From Micromonospora deserti (GTDB lineage: Bacteria; Actinomycetota; Actinomycetes; Mycobacteriales; Micromonosporaceae): a stretch of 64,000 nt of DNA. Shown here in pieces: positions 1-7,667 of this stretch; within the stretch, counting starts at the first letter, position 1; each line of letters begins with the position of its first letter. The notes under the pieces were generated by a model. The model had not been told where the DNA came from. It did no database searches and saw only the letters and a program-made list of their open reading frames with translations. The translations under genes and the position numbers were made by a program. The stretch is taken from positions 1-64,000 of the forward strand of contig NZ_POUB01000003.1 in assembly GCF_003236335.1 (NCBI RefSeq). Reading direction: 5' to 3'.

Positions 1-2
1 GG

Positions 3-875
3 TCAGGTGCCGGGGCGCCGGCCGATCAACACCACCCGGGACCCCACCTTGCCCAGCTTCCAGTAGCGGACCGCGTCGGCGTGCAGCAGGTTCACGCAGC
101 CGTGCGAGCCGATGGCCTTGTTGTGGAGGTACGTGGTGGTCTCGTGGAAGCCCATCCCCCGGGTGAAGTGCTGCCAGTACGGCAGCCAGACCTCGTACGG
201 GTCGGACCATTCCTTGATGTTGCGGTAGTTGATGGTGAAGGTGCCGGCCGGCGTGCGGTAGCCGGGCATTCCCGTCCGGGTCACCGTCGGCTTGACGAGC
301 ACCTCCCCGTTGCGCATCACCCAGGTGGTCTGCCGGGTCAGGTCGATGCAGAAGGTGGTGCCGGCGCCGGCCCCGCACCGGCTGGTGTCGGTGGTGGCCA
401 GACGCTTCGCCACGTCGTACGTGGTGGGGCCGGCCCGGCCGTGGGCCGGGCGGATGTCGTACCGCTTCTGGAACTTCTTGATCGCGGCGCAGTCGGCGGC
501 GGACTGGCGGCCGTCCACGCTGATCGTGCCGAACCCGCCCAGCCGGGCCAGGTACGCCTCCACCTCGCGCTGGCGCTCCCCCTGCGGGCAGCCCGCGGCG
601 GGGGCCGAGCTGCTCGGCTTCGCCGCGGGGCGGGTCGGCTTCAGCGTGCTCCGGGTGGGCTTCGCGGCCGGGGTGGACGGTGGCCCGGTGGGCCGGACCC
701 GCTGGTCCGGCCCGGGCGTACCGCTCGCCCCCGTTACCTGCTCCGCGGCACCGACCGGGACGGCTCCCCCGCCGCCACCTCCATCGGCCCCCCGGTCGAA
801 CGCGCACGCGCCGGCACCGACCAACGTGACCAGCGCCAGGGCGACGATGCGGACCCCGAACCGGACATGCATCAT
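3..875 (-). CDS. L,D-transpeptidase lipoprotein (YkuD) with peptidoglycan-binding domain
   Basis: This 290-aa protein should form 3-3 cross-links in peptidoglycan outside the membrane. The N-terminus has a hydrophobic segment ending in a lipobox-like LVGAGAC, so it is probably a lipoprotein. A Gly/Pro/Lys/Thr-rich linker follows (residues ~25-90). Next comes a peptidoglycan_binding_1-type helical domain (VEAYLARLGG, AIKKFQKRYDI). The C-terminal YkuD domain has the catalytic signature SHGCVNL with an upstream His in HNKAIG; the Cys is the nucleophile. The ATG at 875 was chosen because a strong GGGGAGG lies 5-11 bases upstream and the signal peptide starts there. The reading frame stays open further upstream, but that part is arginine-rich antisense of XPB's upstream region. 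It is divergent from the XPB gene, 170 bp away. Confidence 0.93.
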   Translation of the reverse strand: MMHVRFGVRIVALALVTLVGAGACAFDRGADGGGGGGAVPVGAAEQVTGASGTPGPDQRVRPTGPPSTPAAKPTRSTLKPTRPAAKPSSSAPAAGCPQGERQREVEAYLARLGGFGTISVDGRQSAADCAAIKKFQKRYDIRPAHGRAGPTTYDVAKRLATTDTSRCGAGAGTTFCIDLTRQTTWVMRNGEVLVKPTVTRTGMPGYRTPAGTFTINYRNIKEWSDPYEVWLPYWQHFTRGMGFHETTTYLHNKAIGSHGCVNLLHADAVRYWKLGKVGSRVVLIGRRPGT

Positions 876-1045
876 GAGACCTCCCCTGGCAGGCCGCTCT
901 TCTGCTAGACGTCCCAGACGGCGCCACGGTTGCATCCCGTCGGCACTTTTCTCCGTCTGCGCGACATGCGTGCAACACTGGATGGTCGGCCAGGCGGCGG
1001 TTGAGCTGCGGGCCGGCATCCCCGAGGCGGAGGAGAGGCGCTGGC

Positions 1046-2725
1046 GTGAGCGGTGGACCCCTGATCGTGCAGTCGGACAAGACCCTGCTGCTGGAGATCG
1101 ACCACCCCGACGCGCAGGCCTGCCGGATGGCCATCGCGCCCTTCGCCGAGCTGGAGCGTTCGCCCGAGCACGTGCACACCTACCGGCTGACCCCGCTGGG
1201 GCTGTGGAACGCCCGGGCCGCCGGGCACGACGCGGAGGGCGTCGTCGACGCACTGATCACGTACTCCCGCTACCCGGTGCCGCACGCGCTGCTGGTCGAC
1301 GTGGCCGAGACGATGGACCGGTACGGCCGGCTCCAGCTCGCCAACGACCCGGCGCACGGGCTGGTGCTGCGCGCGCTGGACCGGGTGGTGCTGGTCGAGG
1401 TCGCCAAGAGCAAGAAGCTCGCCGGGATGCTCGGCGCGAAGATCGACGACGACACCGTCGCGGTGCACCCGTCCGAGCGGGGCCGGCTCAAGCAGGCGCT
1501 GCTGAAGCTCGGCTGGCCGGCCGAGGACCTGGCCGGGTACGTCGACGGCGAGGCGCACCCGATCGAGCTGGCCGAGGCCGGCAAGGACGGCGGGAAGCCG
1601 TGGACGCTGCGGTCGTACCAGCGGGAGGCGGTCGAGGCGTTCTGGGCCGGCGGGTCGGGTGTGGTGGTGCTCCCGTGCGGCGCCGGTAAGACCCTCGTGG
1701 GCGCGGCGGCGATGGCGGAGGCGAAGGCGACCACGCTGATCCTGGTCACCAACACGGTGGCCGGCCGGCAGTGGAAGCGGGAGCTGATCGCCCGCACCTC
1801 GCTGACCGAGGAGGAGATCGGCGAGTACTCCGGCGAGCGCAAGGAGATCCGCCCGGTCACCATCGCCACGTACCAGGTGCTCACCTCGCGCCGTAAGGGC
1901 GCCTTCACCCACCTGGACCTGTTCGGCGCCCGCGACTGGGGTCTGGTCGTCTACGACGAGGTGCACCTGCTGCCCGCGCCGATCTTCCGGTTCACCGCGG
2001 ACCTCCAGGCCCGCCGCCGGCTCGGCCTGACCGCCACCCTGGTCCGCGAGGACGGCCGGGAGGGCGACGTGTTCAGCCTGATCGGCCCGAAGCGGTACGA
2101 CGCGCCGTGGAAGGACATCGAGTCGCAGGGCTGGATCGCCCCGGCCGAGTGCACCGAGGTCCGGGTGACACTGACCGACGCGGAGCGGATGGCGTACGCG
2201 ACGGCGGAGGCGGAGGAGCGCTACCGGATGGCGGCGACCGCCCGCACCAAGCTGCCCGTGGTCAAGGCGCTGGTCGACCGCCACCCGGGCGAGCAGATCC
2301 TGGTGATCGGCGGGTACATCGACCAGCTGCACCAGCTCGGCGAATACCTGGACGCGCCGATCGTGCAGGGCTCGACCACCAACAAGGAGCGGGAGCGGCT
2401 GTTCGACGCGTTCCGCTCCGGCGAGGTGCGCACCCTGGTCATCTCGAAGGTCGGCAACTTCTCCATCGACCTGCCCGAAGCAGCTGTGGCGATCCAGGTC
2501 TCCGGCACGTTCGGCTCCCGGCAGGAGGAGGCGCAGCGGCTCGGCCGGGTGCTCCGCCCGAAGGCCGACGGCCGGCAGGCGCACTTCTACACGGTCGTCT
2601 CCCGGGACACCATCGACACCGAGTACGCCGCCCACCGGCAGCGCTTCCTCGCGGAGCAGGGGTACGCGTACACCATCGTCGACGCCGACGACGTCCTCGG
2701 CCCGAAGCTCCCGACGATCGATTGA
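1046..2725 (+). CDS. DNA repair helicase XPB (3'-5' SF2 helicase)
   Basis: 559 aa, full length for bacterial XPB. An N-terminal helicase_C_3/XPB-specific region (residues ~1-190) precedes two RecA-like domains. Walker A is CGAGKT, the DExH box is YDEVHLLPAP, motif III is GLTATLVREDG and motif VI is [14 protein letters not shown]. The family unwinds DNA 3' to 5' in nucleotide excision repair, often with a Bax1-type nuclease in archaea; no such nuclease lies next to it here. The GTG at 1046 has a GGAGGAGAGG ribosome-binding site at ideal spacing. The gene is intact, but two broken copies of its own 3' region lie downstream (3249-3390 and 4049-4690), so this locus has undergone partial duplication. 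Confidence 0.95.
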   Translation: MSGGPLIVQSDKTLLLEIDHPDAQACRMAIAPFAELERSPEHVHTYRLTPLGLWNARAAGHDAEGVVDALITYSRYPVPHALLVDVAETMDRYGRLQLANDPAHGLVLRALDRVVLVEVAKSKKLAGMLGAKIDDDTVAVHPSERGRLKQALLKLGWPAEDLAGYVDGEAHPIELAEAGKDGGKPWTLRSYQREAVEAFWAGGSGVVVLPCGAGKTLVGAAAMAEAKATTLILVTNTVAGRQWKRELIARTSLTEEEIGEYSGERKEIRPVTIATYQVLTSRRKGAFTHLDLFGARDWGLVVYDEVHLLPAPIFRFTADLQARRRLGLTATLVREDGREGDVFSLIGPKRYDAPWKDIESQGWIAPAECTEVRVTLTDAERMAYATAEAEERYRMAATARTKLPVVKALVDRHPGEQILVIGGYIDQLHQLGEYLDAPIVQGSTTNKERERLFDAFRSGEVRTLVISKVGNFSIDLPEAAVAIQVSGTFGSRQEEAQRLGRVLRPKADGRQAHFYTVVSRDTIDTEYAAHRQRFLAEQGYAYTIVDADDVLGPKLPTID

Positions 2726-2773
2726 ATGGGGCCCCTCGGCTCCTGGGCTTGAGGTGAAAGGGGGGCGTCGTTG

Positions 2774-3217
2774 ATGAAGTACACCGCCAGATGCGTACGC
2801 TCGGGCGACTGGTGGGCGATCAGCGTGCCGGAGATCAAGGGCGTGTTCTCCCAGGCTCGTCGTCTCGACCAGGTCGAAGAGATGGCACGTGAAGCTATCG
2901 CCCTCATGCTCGACGTCGACCCGCACAGCTTCGACGTCGACGTACAGCCTGACCTGCCGCAAGAGGTGACCCGCGCCCGCAAGGCCCGCAGCGCCCTGCG
3001 CAAGGCCGAAGAGTCCGCCGAGGAGGCGACTGTCACCGCCGCACGCGCACTACTCGCAAAGGGCTACACGGTCCGCGATGCGGGCGCGCTCCTTGGCATC
3101 TCCCCGCAGCGCGTGTCGCAGCTTGCACCGCAGAAGGCCGCAGCCGGTGATGCCCGCAAGATCAGGAAGGGCGGAAAGGCCAGGCTCAAGCAGGACCACG
3201 GGACCGTCGCCGCTTGA
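2774..3217 (+). CDS. Orphan HicB-like antitoxin with C-terminal helix-turn-helix
   Basis: 147 aa. The first ~60 residues have the HicB-like partial RNase-H fold pattern (MKYTARCVRSGDWWAISVPE, then a VEEMAREAIALML helix). The C-terminus has a sigma-region-4/HTH-like helix pair (ALLAKGYTVRDAGALLGIS). HicB antitoxins bind HicA and repress their own operon through the C-terminal domain. No hicA is adjacent, so this copy is an orphan or acts on another partner; a separate hicAB pair lies 200 bp downstream on the other strand. A purine-rich AAAGGGGGGC precedes the ATG at 2774; a TTG at 2771 is the alternative start. It sits exactly between the end of XPB and a duplicated XPB tail, suggesting it arrived with that rearrangement. 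Confidence 0.75.
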   Translation: MKYTARCVRSGDWWAISVPEIKGVFSQARRLDQVEEMAREAIALMLDVDPHSFDVDVQPDLPQEVTRARKARSALRKAEESAEEATVTAARALLAKGYTVRDAGALLGISPQRVSQLAPQKAAAGDARKIRKGGKARLKQDHGTVAA

Positions 3218-3248
3218 TGCGACGATCTCCGGCACCGAAACGCCCTGC

Positions 3249-3390
3249 CCGGCAGGCGCACTTCTACACGGTCGTCTCCCGGGACACCATCGACACCGAG
3301 CACGCCGCCCACCGGCAGCGCTTCCTCGCCGAGCAGGGGTACGCGTACACCATCGTCGACGCCGACGACGTCCTCGGCCCGAAGCTCCCG
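3249..3390 (+). pseudogene. Duplicated 3' tail of the XPB gene (copy A)
   Basis: Bases 3249-3390 match 2572-2713 of the intact XPB gene with only two mismatches by eye (about 98-99% over 142 bp). They encode the same last ~47 residues up to GPKLP, then diverge (SVDRPALVRQP) and stop near 3426. There is no start codon, RBS or helicase core, so this is a remnant. It lies between the orphan hicB and the hicB of the downstream operon, whose stop codon sits within the last few codons of this frame. The very high identity means a recent duplication or ongoing gene conversion. Confidence 0.88.
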
Positions 3391-3412
3391 AGCGTCGACC
3401 GACCCGCGTTGG

Positions 3413-3757
3413 TCAGGCAGCCCTGAGCTTTCGCAGGACGTACTGGTTGAGGCTCATGCCATCCTCGGCGGCCTGGATGGCGAGCTCGCGATGCAGGCTC
3501 TCTCCGACGCGGAGGTTGAACTTGCCGGAGTAGCTGCGCTCAGCGAACGGCTGCGGCACGGGCTCGCCCTGCTCCTCCATGTCCGCGATCACTTCACGCA
3601 GCAGGTCCTGGAGCCCTTGCAGAGCCTCGATCTGAGAGGACGCCAGCCACGAGAGAGACGGGAACTCGGCGCAGGTGGCGACGAACTCGTTGTCCTGGGC
3701 GGACCACGTAACGCGGTAGGTGTAGTGGGACACCTCAGGATGGGGATCGGTCTGCAT
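3413..3757 (-). CDS. hicB: HicB-family antitoxin
   Basis: 114 aa, second gene of a toxin-antitoxin operon. The N-terminal half is a HicB-like domain (HYTYRVTWSAQDNEFVATCAEFPSLSWL, given here only as a landmark: HYTYRVTW...EFPSLSWL) followed by an EALQGLQDLLREVIADMEE helix. The C-terminal half looks like a ribbon-helix-helix DNA-binding segment (GKFNLRVGESLHRELAIQAA, then SLNQYVLRKL). Its ATG overlaps the toxin stop codon by one base (TGATG), so the two are translationally coupled, toxin first. In the family the antitoxin neutralises HicA and represses the operon. Its 3' end runs into the XPB tail copy, marking the left edge of the inserted block. Confidence 0.9.
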   Translation of the reverse strand: MQTDPHPEVSHYTYRVTWSAQDNEFVATCAEFPSLSWLASSQIEALQGLQDLLREVIADMEEQGEPVPQPFAERSYSGKFNLRVGESLHRELAIQAAEDGMSLNQYVLRKLRAA

Positions 3758-4002
3758 CACATGGCCTCCTTCTTGTCGATCGCCTTGAGCACTTGCCGCA
3801 CCTGGTATGCCTTGGCCTTGCCCTTGTCGTTCTGGATGTTGACGCGTGGGTCGCCCGCCCAGGGCATCTTGAACACCGCATGGGAGGTGCCGGCTTGCCG
3901 CGGCTTCCCGAAGTAGTGCTCGCACACTCCGTAGAGATCGTTGTAGGCGATGTTCTGTTGGTTCTTCCGCATCGCTGCAACGAGCTTGTCTATGGAGGGC
4001 AC
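3757..4002 (-). CDS. hicA: HicA-family toxin (mRNA interferase-like)
   Basis: 81 aa, a small basic protein with the actinobacterial HicA pattern: YNDLYGVCEHYFGKPRQ, then GTSHAVFKMPW, DPRVNIQ and KAYQVRQVLKAID. The GTSHxVF segment carries the His expected of the dsRBD-like HicA fold, which cleaves mRNA when free of HicB. The start is taken as GTG at 4002 because homologues of this type begin with a VDKLVxxMR helix, seen here as SIDKLVAAMRKN; ATG at 3972 is the alternative. No good RBS precedes the GTG, and a perfect 22-bp palindrome lies 8-29 bases upstream, so promoter and operator are probably packed against the start. Confidence 0.85.
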   Translation of the reverse strand: MPSIDKLVAAMRKNQQNIAYNDLYGVCEHYFGKPRQAGTSHAVFKMPWAGDPRVNIQNDKGKAKAYQVRQVLKAIDKKEAM

Positions 4003-4009
4003 ACGGCTA

Positions 4010-4031
4010 ATGGTACTGCCGGCAGTACCAT
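4010..4031. promoter_or_regulatory. 22-bp perfect palindrome, candidate hicAB operator
   Basis: Half-site ATGGTACTGCC is followed directly by its exact reverse complement, with no spacer. It lies immediately upstream of hicA (start 4002) and just outside the XPB copy that begins at 4049. A perfect two-fold-symmetric site at this position fits binding by the dimeric ribbon-helix-helix domain of HicB for autorepression. The function is inferred from position and symmetry only. Confidence 0.65.
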
Positions 4032-4048
4032 AGCTGCAACGCTTCACC

Positions 4049-4690
4049 CGGCTCGGGCTGACCGCGACGCTGGTCCGCGAGGACGGCCGGGAGGGCGACG
4101 TGTTCAGCCTGATCGGCCCGAAGCGGTACGACGCGCCGTGGAAGGACATCGAGTCGCAGGGCTGGATCGCCCCGGCCGAGTGCACCGAGGTCCGGGTGAC
4201 ACTGACCGACGCGGAGCGGATGGCGTACGCGACGGCGGAGGCGGAGGAGCGCTACCGGATGGCGGCGACCGCCCGCACCAAGCTCCCGGTGGTCAAGGCC
4301 CTGGTCGACCGGCACCCGGGCGAACAATCGGCGAATACCTGAACGCCCCGATCATGCAGGGCTCCACCACGAAAGGCGGCTGATCGACGCGTTCCGCTCC
4401 GGCGAGCTGCGCACCCTCGTCATCTCCAAGGTCGGCAACTTCTCCATCGACCTGCCCGAGGCGGCGGTGGCGATTCAGGTGTCGGGAACGTTCGGGTCGC
4501 GGCAGGAGGAGGCGCAGCGGCTCGGGCGGGTGCTGCGGCCGAAGGCCGACGGGCGGCAGGCGCACTTCTACACGGTGGTCTCCGGGGCACGATCGATACC
4601 GAGTACGCGGCGCACCGGCAGCGGTTCTTGGCTGAGCAGGGGTACGCGTACATCATCGTGGACGCCAACGACATCTTCGGGCCGAAGCGC
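4049..4690 (+). pseudogene. Degenerate internal-to-3' copy of XPB (copy B)
   Basis: This matches XPB from the GLTATL motif to the C-terminus (2018-2713), but has lost about 40 bp near 4327, a smaller piece near 4372, and one base near 4590. The frame is therefore broken three times and there is no N-terminal half or start. Identity is uneven: bases 4070-4284 are identical to 2039-2253 of the intact gene, while the segment after ~4285 differs at many third positions (for example in the [11 protein letters not shown] region). The last residues, GPKRP, correspond to GPKLP. It is a pseudogene, not a second helicase. Confidence 0.9.
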
Positions 4691-4778
4691 CCGGCATGGT
4701 GCGGGCACGCGCTTACAAGTTGCACGCCTCTAGGGCAGGAAGCTGATCATTCGGGTGGCGGCCGGCGGCCAGCGCGGG

Positions 4779-5006
4779 TCAGCGCCGGCCGGCCTCCGCG
4801 ACGAATACGCCGCGGCCTGGCCGGCCGACCAGCACACCCTGCTGCCGTAGCCTCGCCACCGCCCGACTGATCGTGGACTGCGAGACGTCGTACTCATCTG
4901 CCAGCGCCCGCCCGGATGGCAGCTGAGAACCGGGCGGATACGTCCCGTTCTTGATCTTTCCTAGGAGATCGTCGAGCAGCTCGTCCATTGTGGGCGGAAT
5001 AGGCAC
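4779..5006 (-). CDS. Short GntR-family DNA-binding protein
   Basis: 75 aa, consisting almost only of a GntR-type winged helix: LLGKIKNGTYPPGSQLPSGR, then ALADEYDVSQSTISRAVARL and GVLVGRPGRGVFV. The effector-binding domain of full GntR regulators is absent, as in many short actinobacterial members. It begins at GTG 5006, preceded by AAGGGG at good spacing. It lies between the XPB debris and the DivIVA-like pair and has no obvious target gene. A short stand-alone HTH of this kind may act as a local repressor. Confidence 0.85.
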   Translation of the reverse strand: MPIPPTMDELLDDLLGKIKNGTYPPGSQLPSGRALADEYDVSQSTISRAVARLRQQGVLVGRPGRGVFVAEAGRR

Positions 5007-5360
5007 GTCAGGCCCCTTGCAGTCGGTTGGCCCGCCCAGTATCGATCAACTGCTGCGGAACAGGCAACGCACGTAGCACGGGTGACATAGGTGGGTAGAT
5101 GACTCGGAGACATGCTTGACATAGGTGACTCGATGGCAATAGCGTCGCTCTCGGTGATGCGGTGCCGCTGCGGTCGGTTGGCGCCTCTCGTACCGGTTTC
5201 GCATCGCCGCCGAGACCTCACCCTCCGCGCTCCCCCGGCGCGGCCCTGCTGCCGTACCGCCGATCGAGGCTGCGGTGGCAGGGCGGGGTGGCCTCCGCCG
5301 ACCGCAACCGGCGGAGGCCGCCCCCTCCATTTCGACGCGATCCGACGAAGGGCGGTCACC

Positions 5361-5648
5361 GTGCGCAACCTGATCCGTCGGCTGAGGGGCCGACACGAGG
5401 AACGACGTCCGATGAGAGATGTCCGCCCGCCACAAGGGATCCGGCCCTGGCAGATCCGCGACCGGTGCTTCAACGTCCGCCGTCGCGGCCTCGACCCGGT
5501 CGAGATCCGCGCCTTCCTGCATCAGGTGGCCGACGAACTCACCGTCGCGCAGACCGCCCTGGCCTCGGTGCGGGAAGAGAACGTACGGATCAAGAACGCC
5601 CTGCGCGCGTGGCAGAGCGCCCAGTCGGCGAACCACCGCTACCGGTGA
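5361..5648 (+). CDS. DivIVA-domain small protein
   Basis: 95 aa from GTG 5361 (AAGGGCGG seven bases upstream); ATG 5412 is an alternative start. The core RDRCFNVRRRGLDPVEIRAFL followed by VADELTVAQTALASVREEN is the DivIVA/Wag31 N-terminal pattern (F-x-x-x-x-x-GLDP-x-E-V-x-x-FL), then a short coiled coil. It is much smaller than Wag31, lacking the long C-terminal coiled coil, so it is a DivIVA-domain accessory protein rather than the polar growth organiser. Its stop overlaps the next start (GTGA), so it is co-translated with the 88-aa protein. Confidence 0.75.
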   Translation: MRNLIRRLRGRHEERRPMRDVRPPQGIRPWQIRDRCFNVRRRGLDPVEIRAFLHQVADELTVAQTALASVREENVRIKNALRAWQSAQSANHRYR

Positions 5649-5911
5649 CCGACCGCTGGGTGATCCACCTGCCGGTCACCGCGCCCGACCTGCACCGCGC
5701 GCAGATCTTCGCCCGGACCGCCGCGCGGTTGCTGGCCCGGCTCAGCACCCGGGTCGAGCCGGGCGGGGTGACCGTCTCGGCCGAGGACCAGCAGGGCGTA
5801 CGCCACTGGGTCTTCTGCGACCGGCCGCTGCCCGGCGGCGCGCGGTGTGCCCTGCCGTCCGACGACACCGCGCCCTGCTCGCGGCGCGCGCCCTGGCTCG
5901 ACCGCCGATGA
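5645..5911 (+). CDS. Hypothetical protein, co-translated with DivIVA-domain protein
   Basis: 88 aa, unrecognised. It starts at GTG 5645 inside the stop of the preceding gene (4-nt overlap). The sequence alternates short strands and one amphipathic helix (LHRAQIFARTAARLLARLS) and contains three cysteines (WVFCDRPLPGGARCALPSDD and PCSR), which could bind a metal. There is no signal peptide or membrane segment. The tight coupling suggests it works with the DivIVA-domain protein. Confidence 0.65.
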   Translation: MTDRWVIHLPVTAPDLHRAQIFARTAARLLARLSTRVEPGGVTVSAEDQQGVRHWVFCDRPLPGGARCALPSDDTAPCSRRAPWLDRR

Positions 5912-6013
5912 GGACGGGCGGGTTGGCGGATGTCCTGCCAGGCACGCCCGGCCCACAAAGGAAAGGGGGTGACGGGCCGCTCACCGCGACCCGTCAACCC
6001 CAGCAAGGCTTGG

Positions 6014-6973
6014 TTACTTGACGCCACCGGCGCGGAACGCCACCCAGGCGTCGCTCATCCGGTCCGCCTGTCCGGCGGTGAACATGTTCATGCAGGAGTC
6101 CTGCGTGTAGTCCATGAAGTTGTGGATCGGGTCCAGCCCGGGTGCGGTGCAGGTGTCCGCGCCCACCGGGCAGTTGAACTGCGGCGCCGCCTCCCGCGGA
6201 GTGTCCGCGACGAAGTCGCCGGAAGCGGAACACCCGTGCGCGAACGTGTGCTCCAGCATCAGCCAGTGCCCGACCTCGTGCGTCAGCGTGTCACCGAGGG
6301 CGTACTTGCCCGCCGTTCCGCCCGGCATCGACTCGTCGAGGATCACCACGCCGTCGATGTAGTCCCGACCGTTGTTGTAACCCTTCGGGAAGTACGCCCA
6401 GCCGAGCAGACCTCCGCCGATGTTCGCCGCGTACACGTTCAGGGTGCGGGCGTCGCCGGTGTACAGCGCCTTCTTCATGTCCCGCTCGTTCTTCCCCGGC
6501 ACGACGGTGTACCAGTCGCTGTTCGTCGTCCACGTGGTGTCGACGAGCTCGAACCGGAACGGCGTGTCGGAGGCGTCCGGCGCGGTGCGGCCCGCGAAGG
6601 AGTCGTTGAGCACCTCCATCTGGTCCGCGATCATGGTGTTCCACCTGGCCGTCTCGGCCGCGGTGAGCGGGTGGTCGGAGATCATGTGGAAGACCGTCGG
6701 CACGGTGACGCTGCCGTTGGCCAGGCGCGGCGCATCCTTGATCACGCCGTAGGCGTTCGCCTCGTTCTTCGAGTACAACTCCGGCTCTTTGGCGGTGGCG
6801 CCCTCCGCCACCCGGGCCACGCTGTGCTCGTCGGCACCCGGCTCACACGCCTCGACACCCGGGGAGACGGTCACGGGTGCTGCCGCTACCGCGCCGTAGG
6901 CGCCACCGGACGCCAGGAACGTCGCGGCGGTGGCGGTGAGGAATGCCAGTCGGAAGGTCGGTCTCCTGTGCAT
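6014..6973 (-). CDS. Secreted zinc metalloprotease, M43 (pappalysin/cytophagalysin-like)
   Basis: 319 aa with an N-terminal signal peptide (basic MHRRPTFR, hydrophobic core, AYGAVAAAP cleavage region). The zinc site is HEVGHWLMLEH, fitting HExxHxxxxxH; the usual Gly at the eighth position of the M43 motif is Met here. The Met-turn follows as FMDYTQDSC. Cysteines in the C-terminal part (GCSASG, FNCPVG, DTCTAP, DSCMN) fit the paired disulphides of this family. The start at 6973 has GAAAGGTG six bases upstream. It is a single gene, convergent with the DivIVA pair and divergent from the small membrane protein at 7280. Substrate unknown. Confidence 0.92.
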   Translation of the reverse strand: MHRRPTFRLAFLTATAATFLASGGAYGAVAAAPVTVSPGVEACEPGADEHSVARVAEGATAKEPELYSKNEANAYGVIKDAPRLANGSVTVPTVFHMISDHPLTAAETARWNTMIADQMEVLNDSFAGRTAPDASDTPFRFELVDTTWTTNSDWYTVVPGKNERDMKKALYTGDARTLNVYAANIGGGLLGWAYFPKGYNNGRDYIDGVVILDESMPGGTAGKYALGDTLTHEVGHWLMLEHTFAHGCSASGDFVADTPREAAPQFNCPVGADTCTAPGLDPIHNFMDYTQDSCMNMFTAGQADRMSDAWVAFRAGGVK

Positions 6974-7279
6974 CGGTGCACCTTTCAGGGGATGGATGCC
7001 GGTGCGGAAACGACGCGGGGTTTGCCATGACCAGGTCAGGGCGTCGTCTTCCCGGTATGAGACCACGTCGGTGACGCCGACAACAGACCTGGGGATTGTG
7101 CGCTGCCAGCGGGTCACGTGTCGCCCTGCGCCCGCCCGGGTCCGTCGCCGAGCACGTGGCCGGACCGGTCAGGAATCGAGAAGCACCCGGCACCGGGCCG
7201 CACCTAGCGTGGCCGCCATGGACATCCCACCCGGCAGGTCGCCGGGGCCTGGGGTTGCTCGTCGTATGAGGAGGTCGCG
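6974..7279. other. Divergent intergenic region with candidate promoter and 21-codon leader ORF
   Basis: 306 bp between the M43 protease and the small membrane protein. On the + strand a TAGCGT hexamer (7205-7210) fits an actinobacterial -10. Eight bases later an ATG (7218) opens a 21-codon ORF (MDIPPGRSPGPGVARRMRRSR). Its stop TGA (7281-7283) overlaps the TTG start of the next gene at 7280. The RBS of that gene (GAGGAGG, 7269-7275) lies inside the leader ORF, so translation of the two could be coupled. No -35 is convincing. Confidence 0.3.
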
Positions 7280-7507
7280 TTGAACGCGAACAAGTGGGTT
7301 CGGCAGATCCACCGCTGGCTGGCCATTGCCTTCACGGTGACCGTCATCGTCACTTTTATCGCCTTGGCACAGGAGAACCCTGTCGTCTGGGTGTCCTACG
7401 TGCCGCTGCTCCCGCTCGCCCTGCTCCTGTTCACCGGCCTGTACCTGTTCGCGCTGCCGTACGCCGCCAAGTGGCGCCGTGGACGAACCGTCGCTGGCGG
7501 GAGGTGA
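7280..7507 (+). CDS. Small membrane protein, two transmembrane helices
   Basis: 75 aa. It starts at TTG 7280 with GAGGAGG five to eleven bases upstream. Two hydrophobic helices (residues ~13-28 AIAFTVTVIVTFIAL and ~38-58 WVSYVPLLPLALLLFTGLYLF) are separated by a short loop and followed by a basic tail (KWRRGR), suggesting both ends are cytoplasmic. Similar short proteins are common in Micromonosporaceae, but I cannot assign a role. A 21-codon leader ORF overlaps its start. Confidence 0.75.
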   Translation: MNANKWVRQIHRWLAIAFTVTVIVTFIALAQENPVVWVSYVPLLPLALLLFTGLYLFALPYAAKWRRGRTVAGGR

Positions 7508-7667
7508 GTGTGCTGACGGACCGCTTCACCGACTCGTCCGGGTTCGCCGCCTGCACCGGCACCGACGGGAGACCTCTGACCGGAGGTGCCCGCGACCGTC
7601 GGGCCGCGGGCACCTCGTCGCCGTACGGGAAACCACCAACCGGTCAGGGGTCGTCCCTGGTACGGGA

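Noticed and set aside
905-2962. Long minus-strand ORF (685 codons) antisense to XPB
   Set aside because: It is a shadow of GC-rich XPB coding: Arg/Gly/Val/Leu/Asp-rich with no domains, and XPB on the other strand has all helicase motifs.
3214-3426. Short ORF over the XPB tail copy as a real gene
   Set aside because: It has no RBS, begins in unrelated bases after the hicB stop, and the match to XPB starts mid-frame; it is a remnant.
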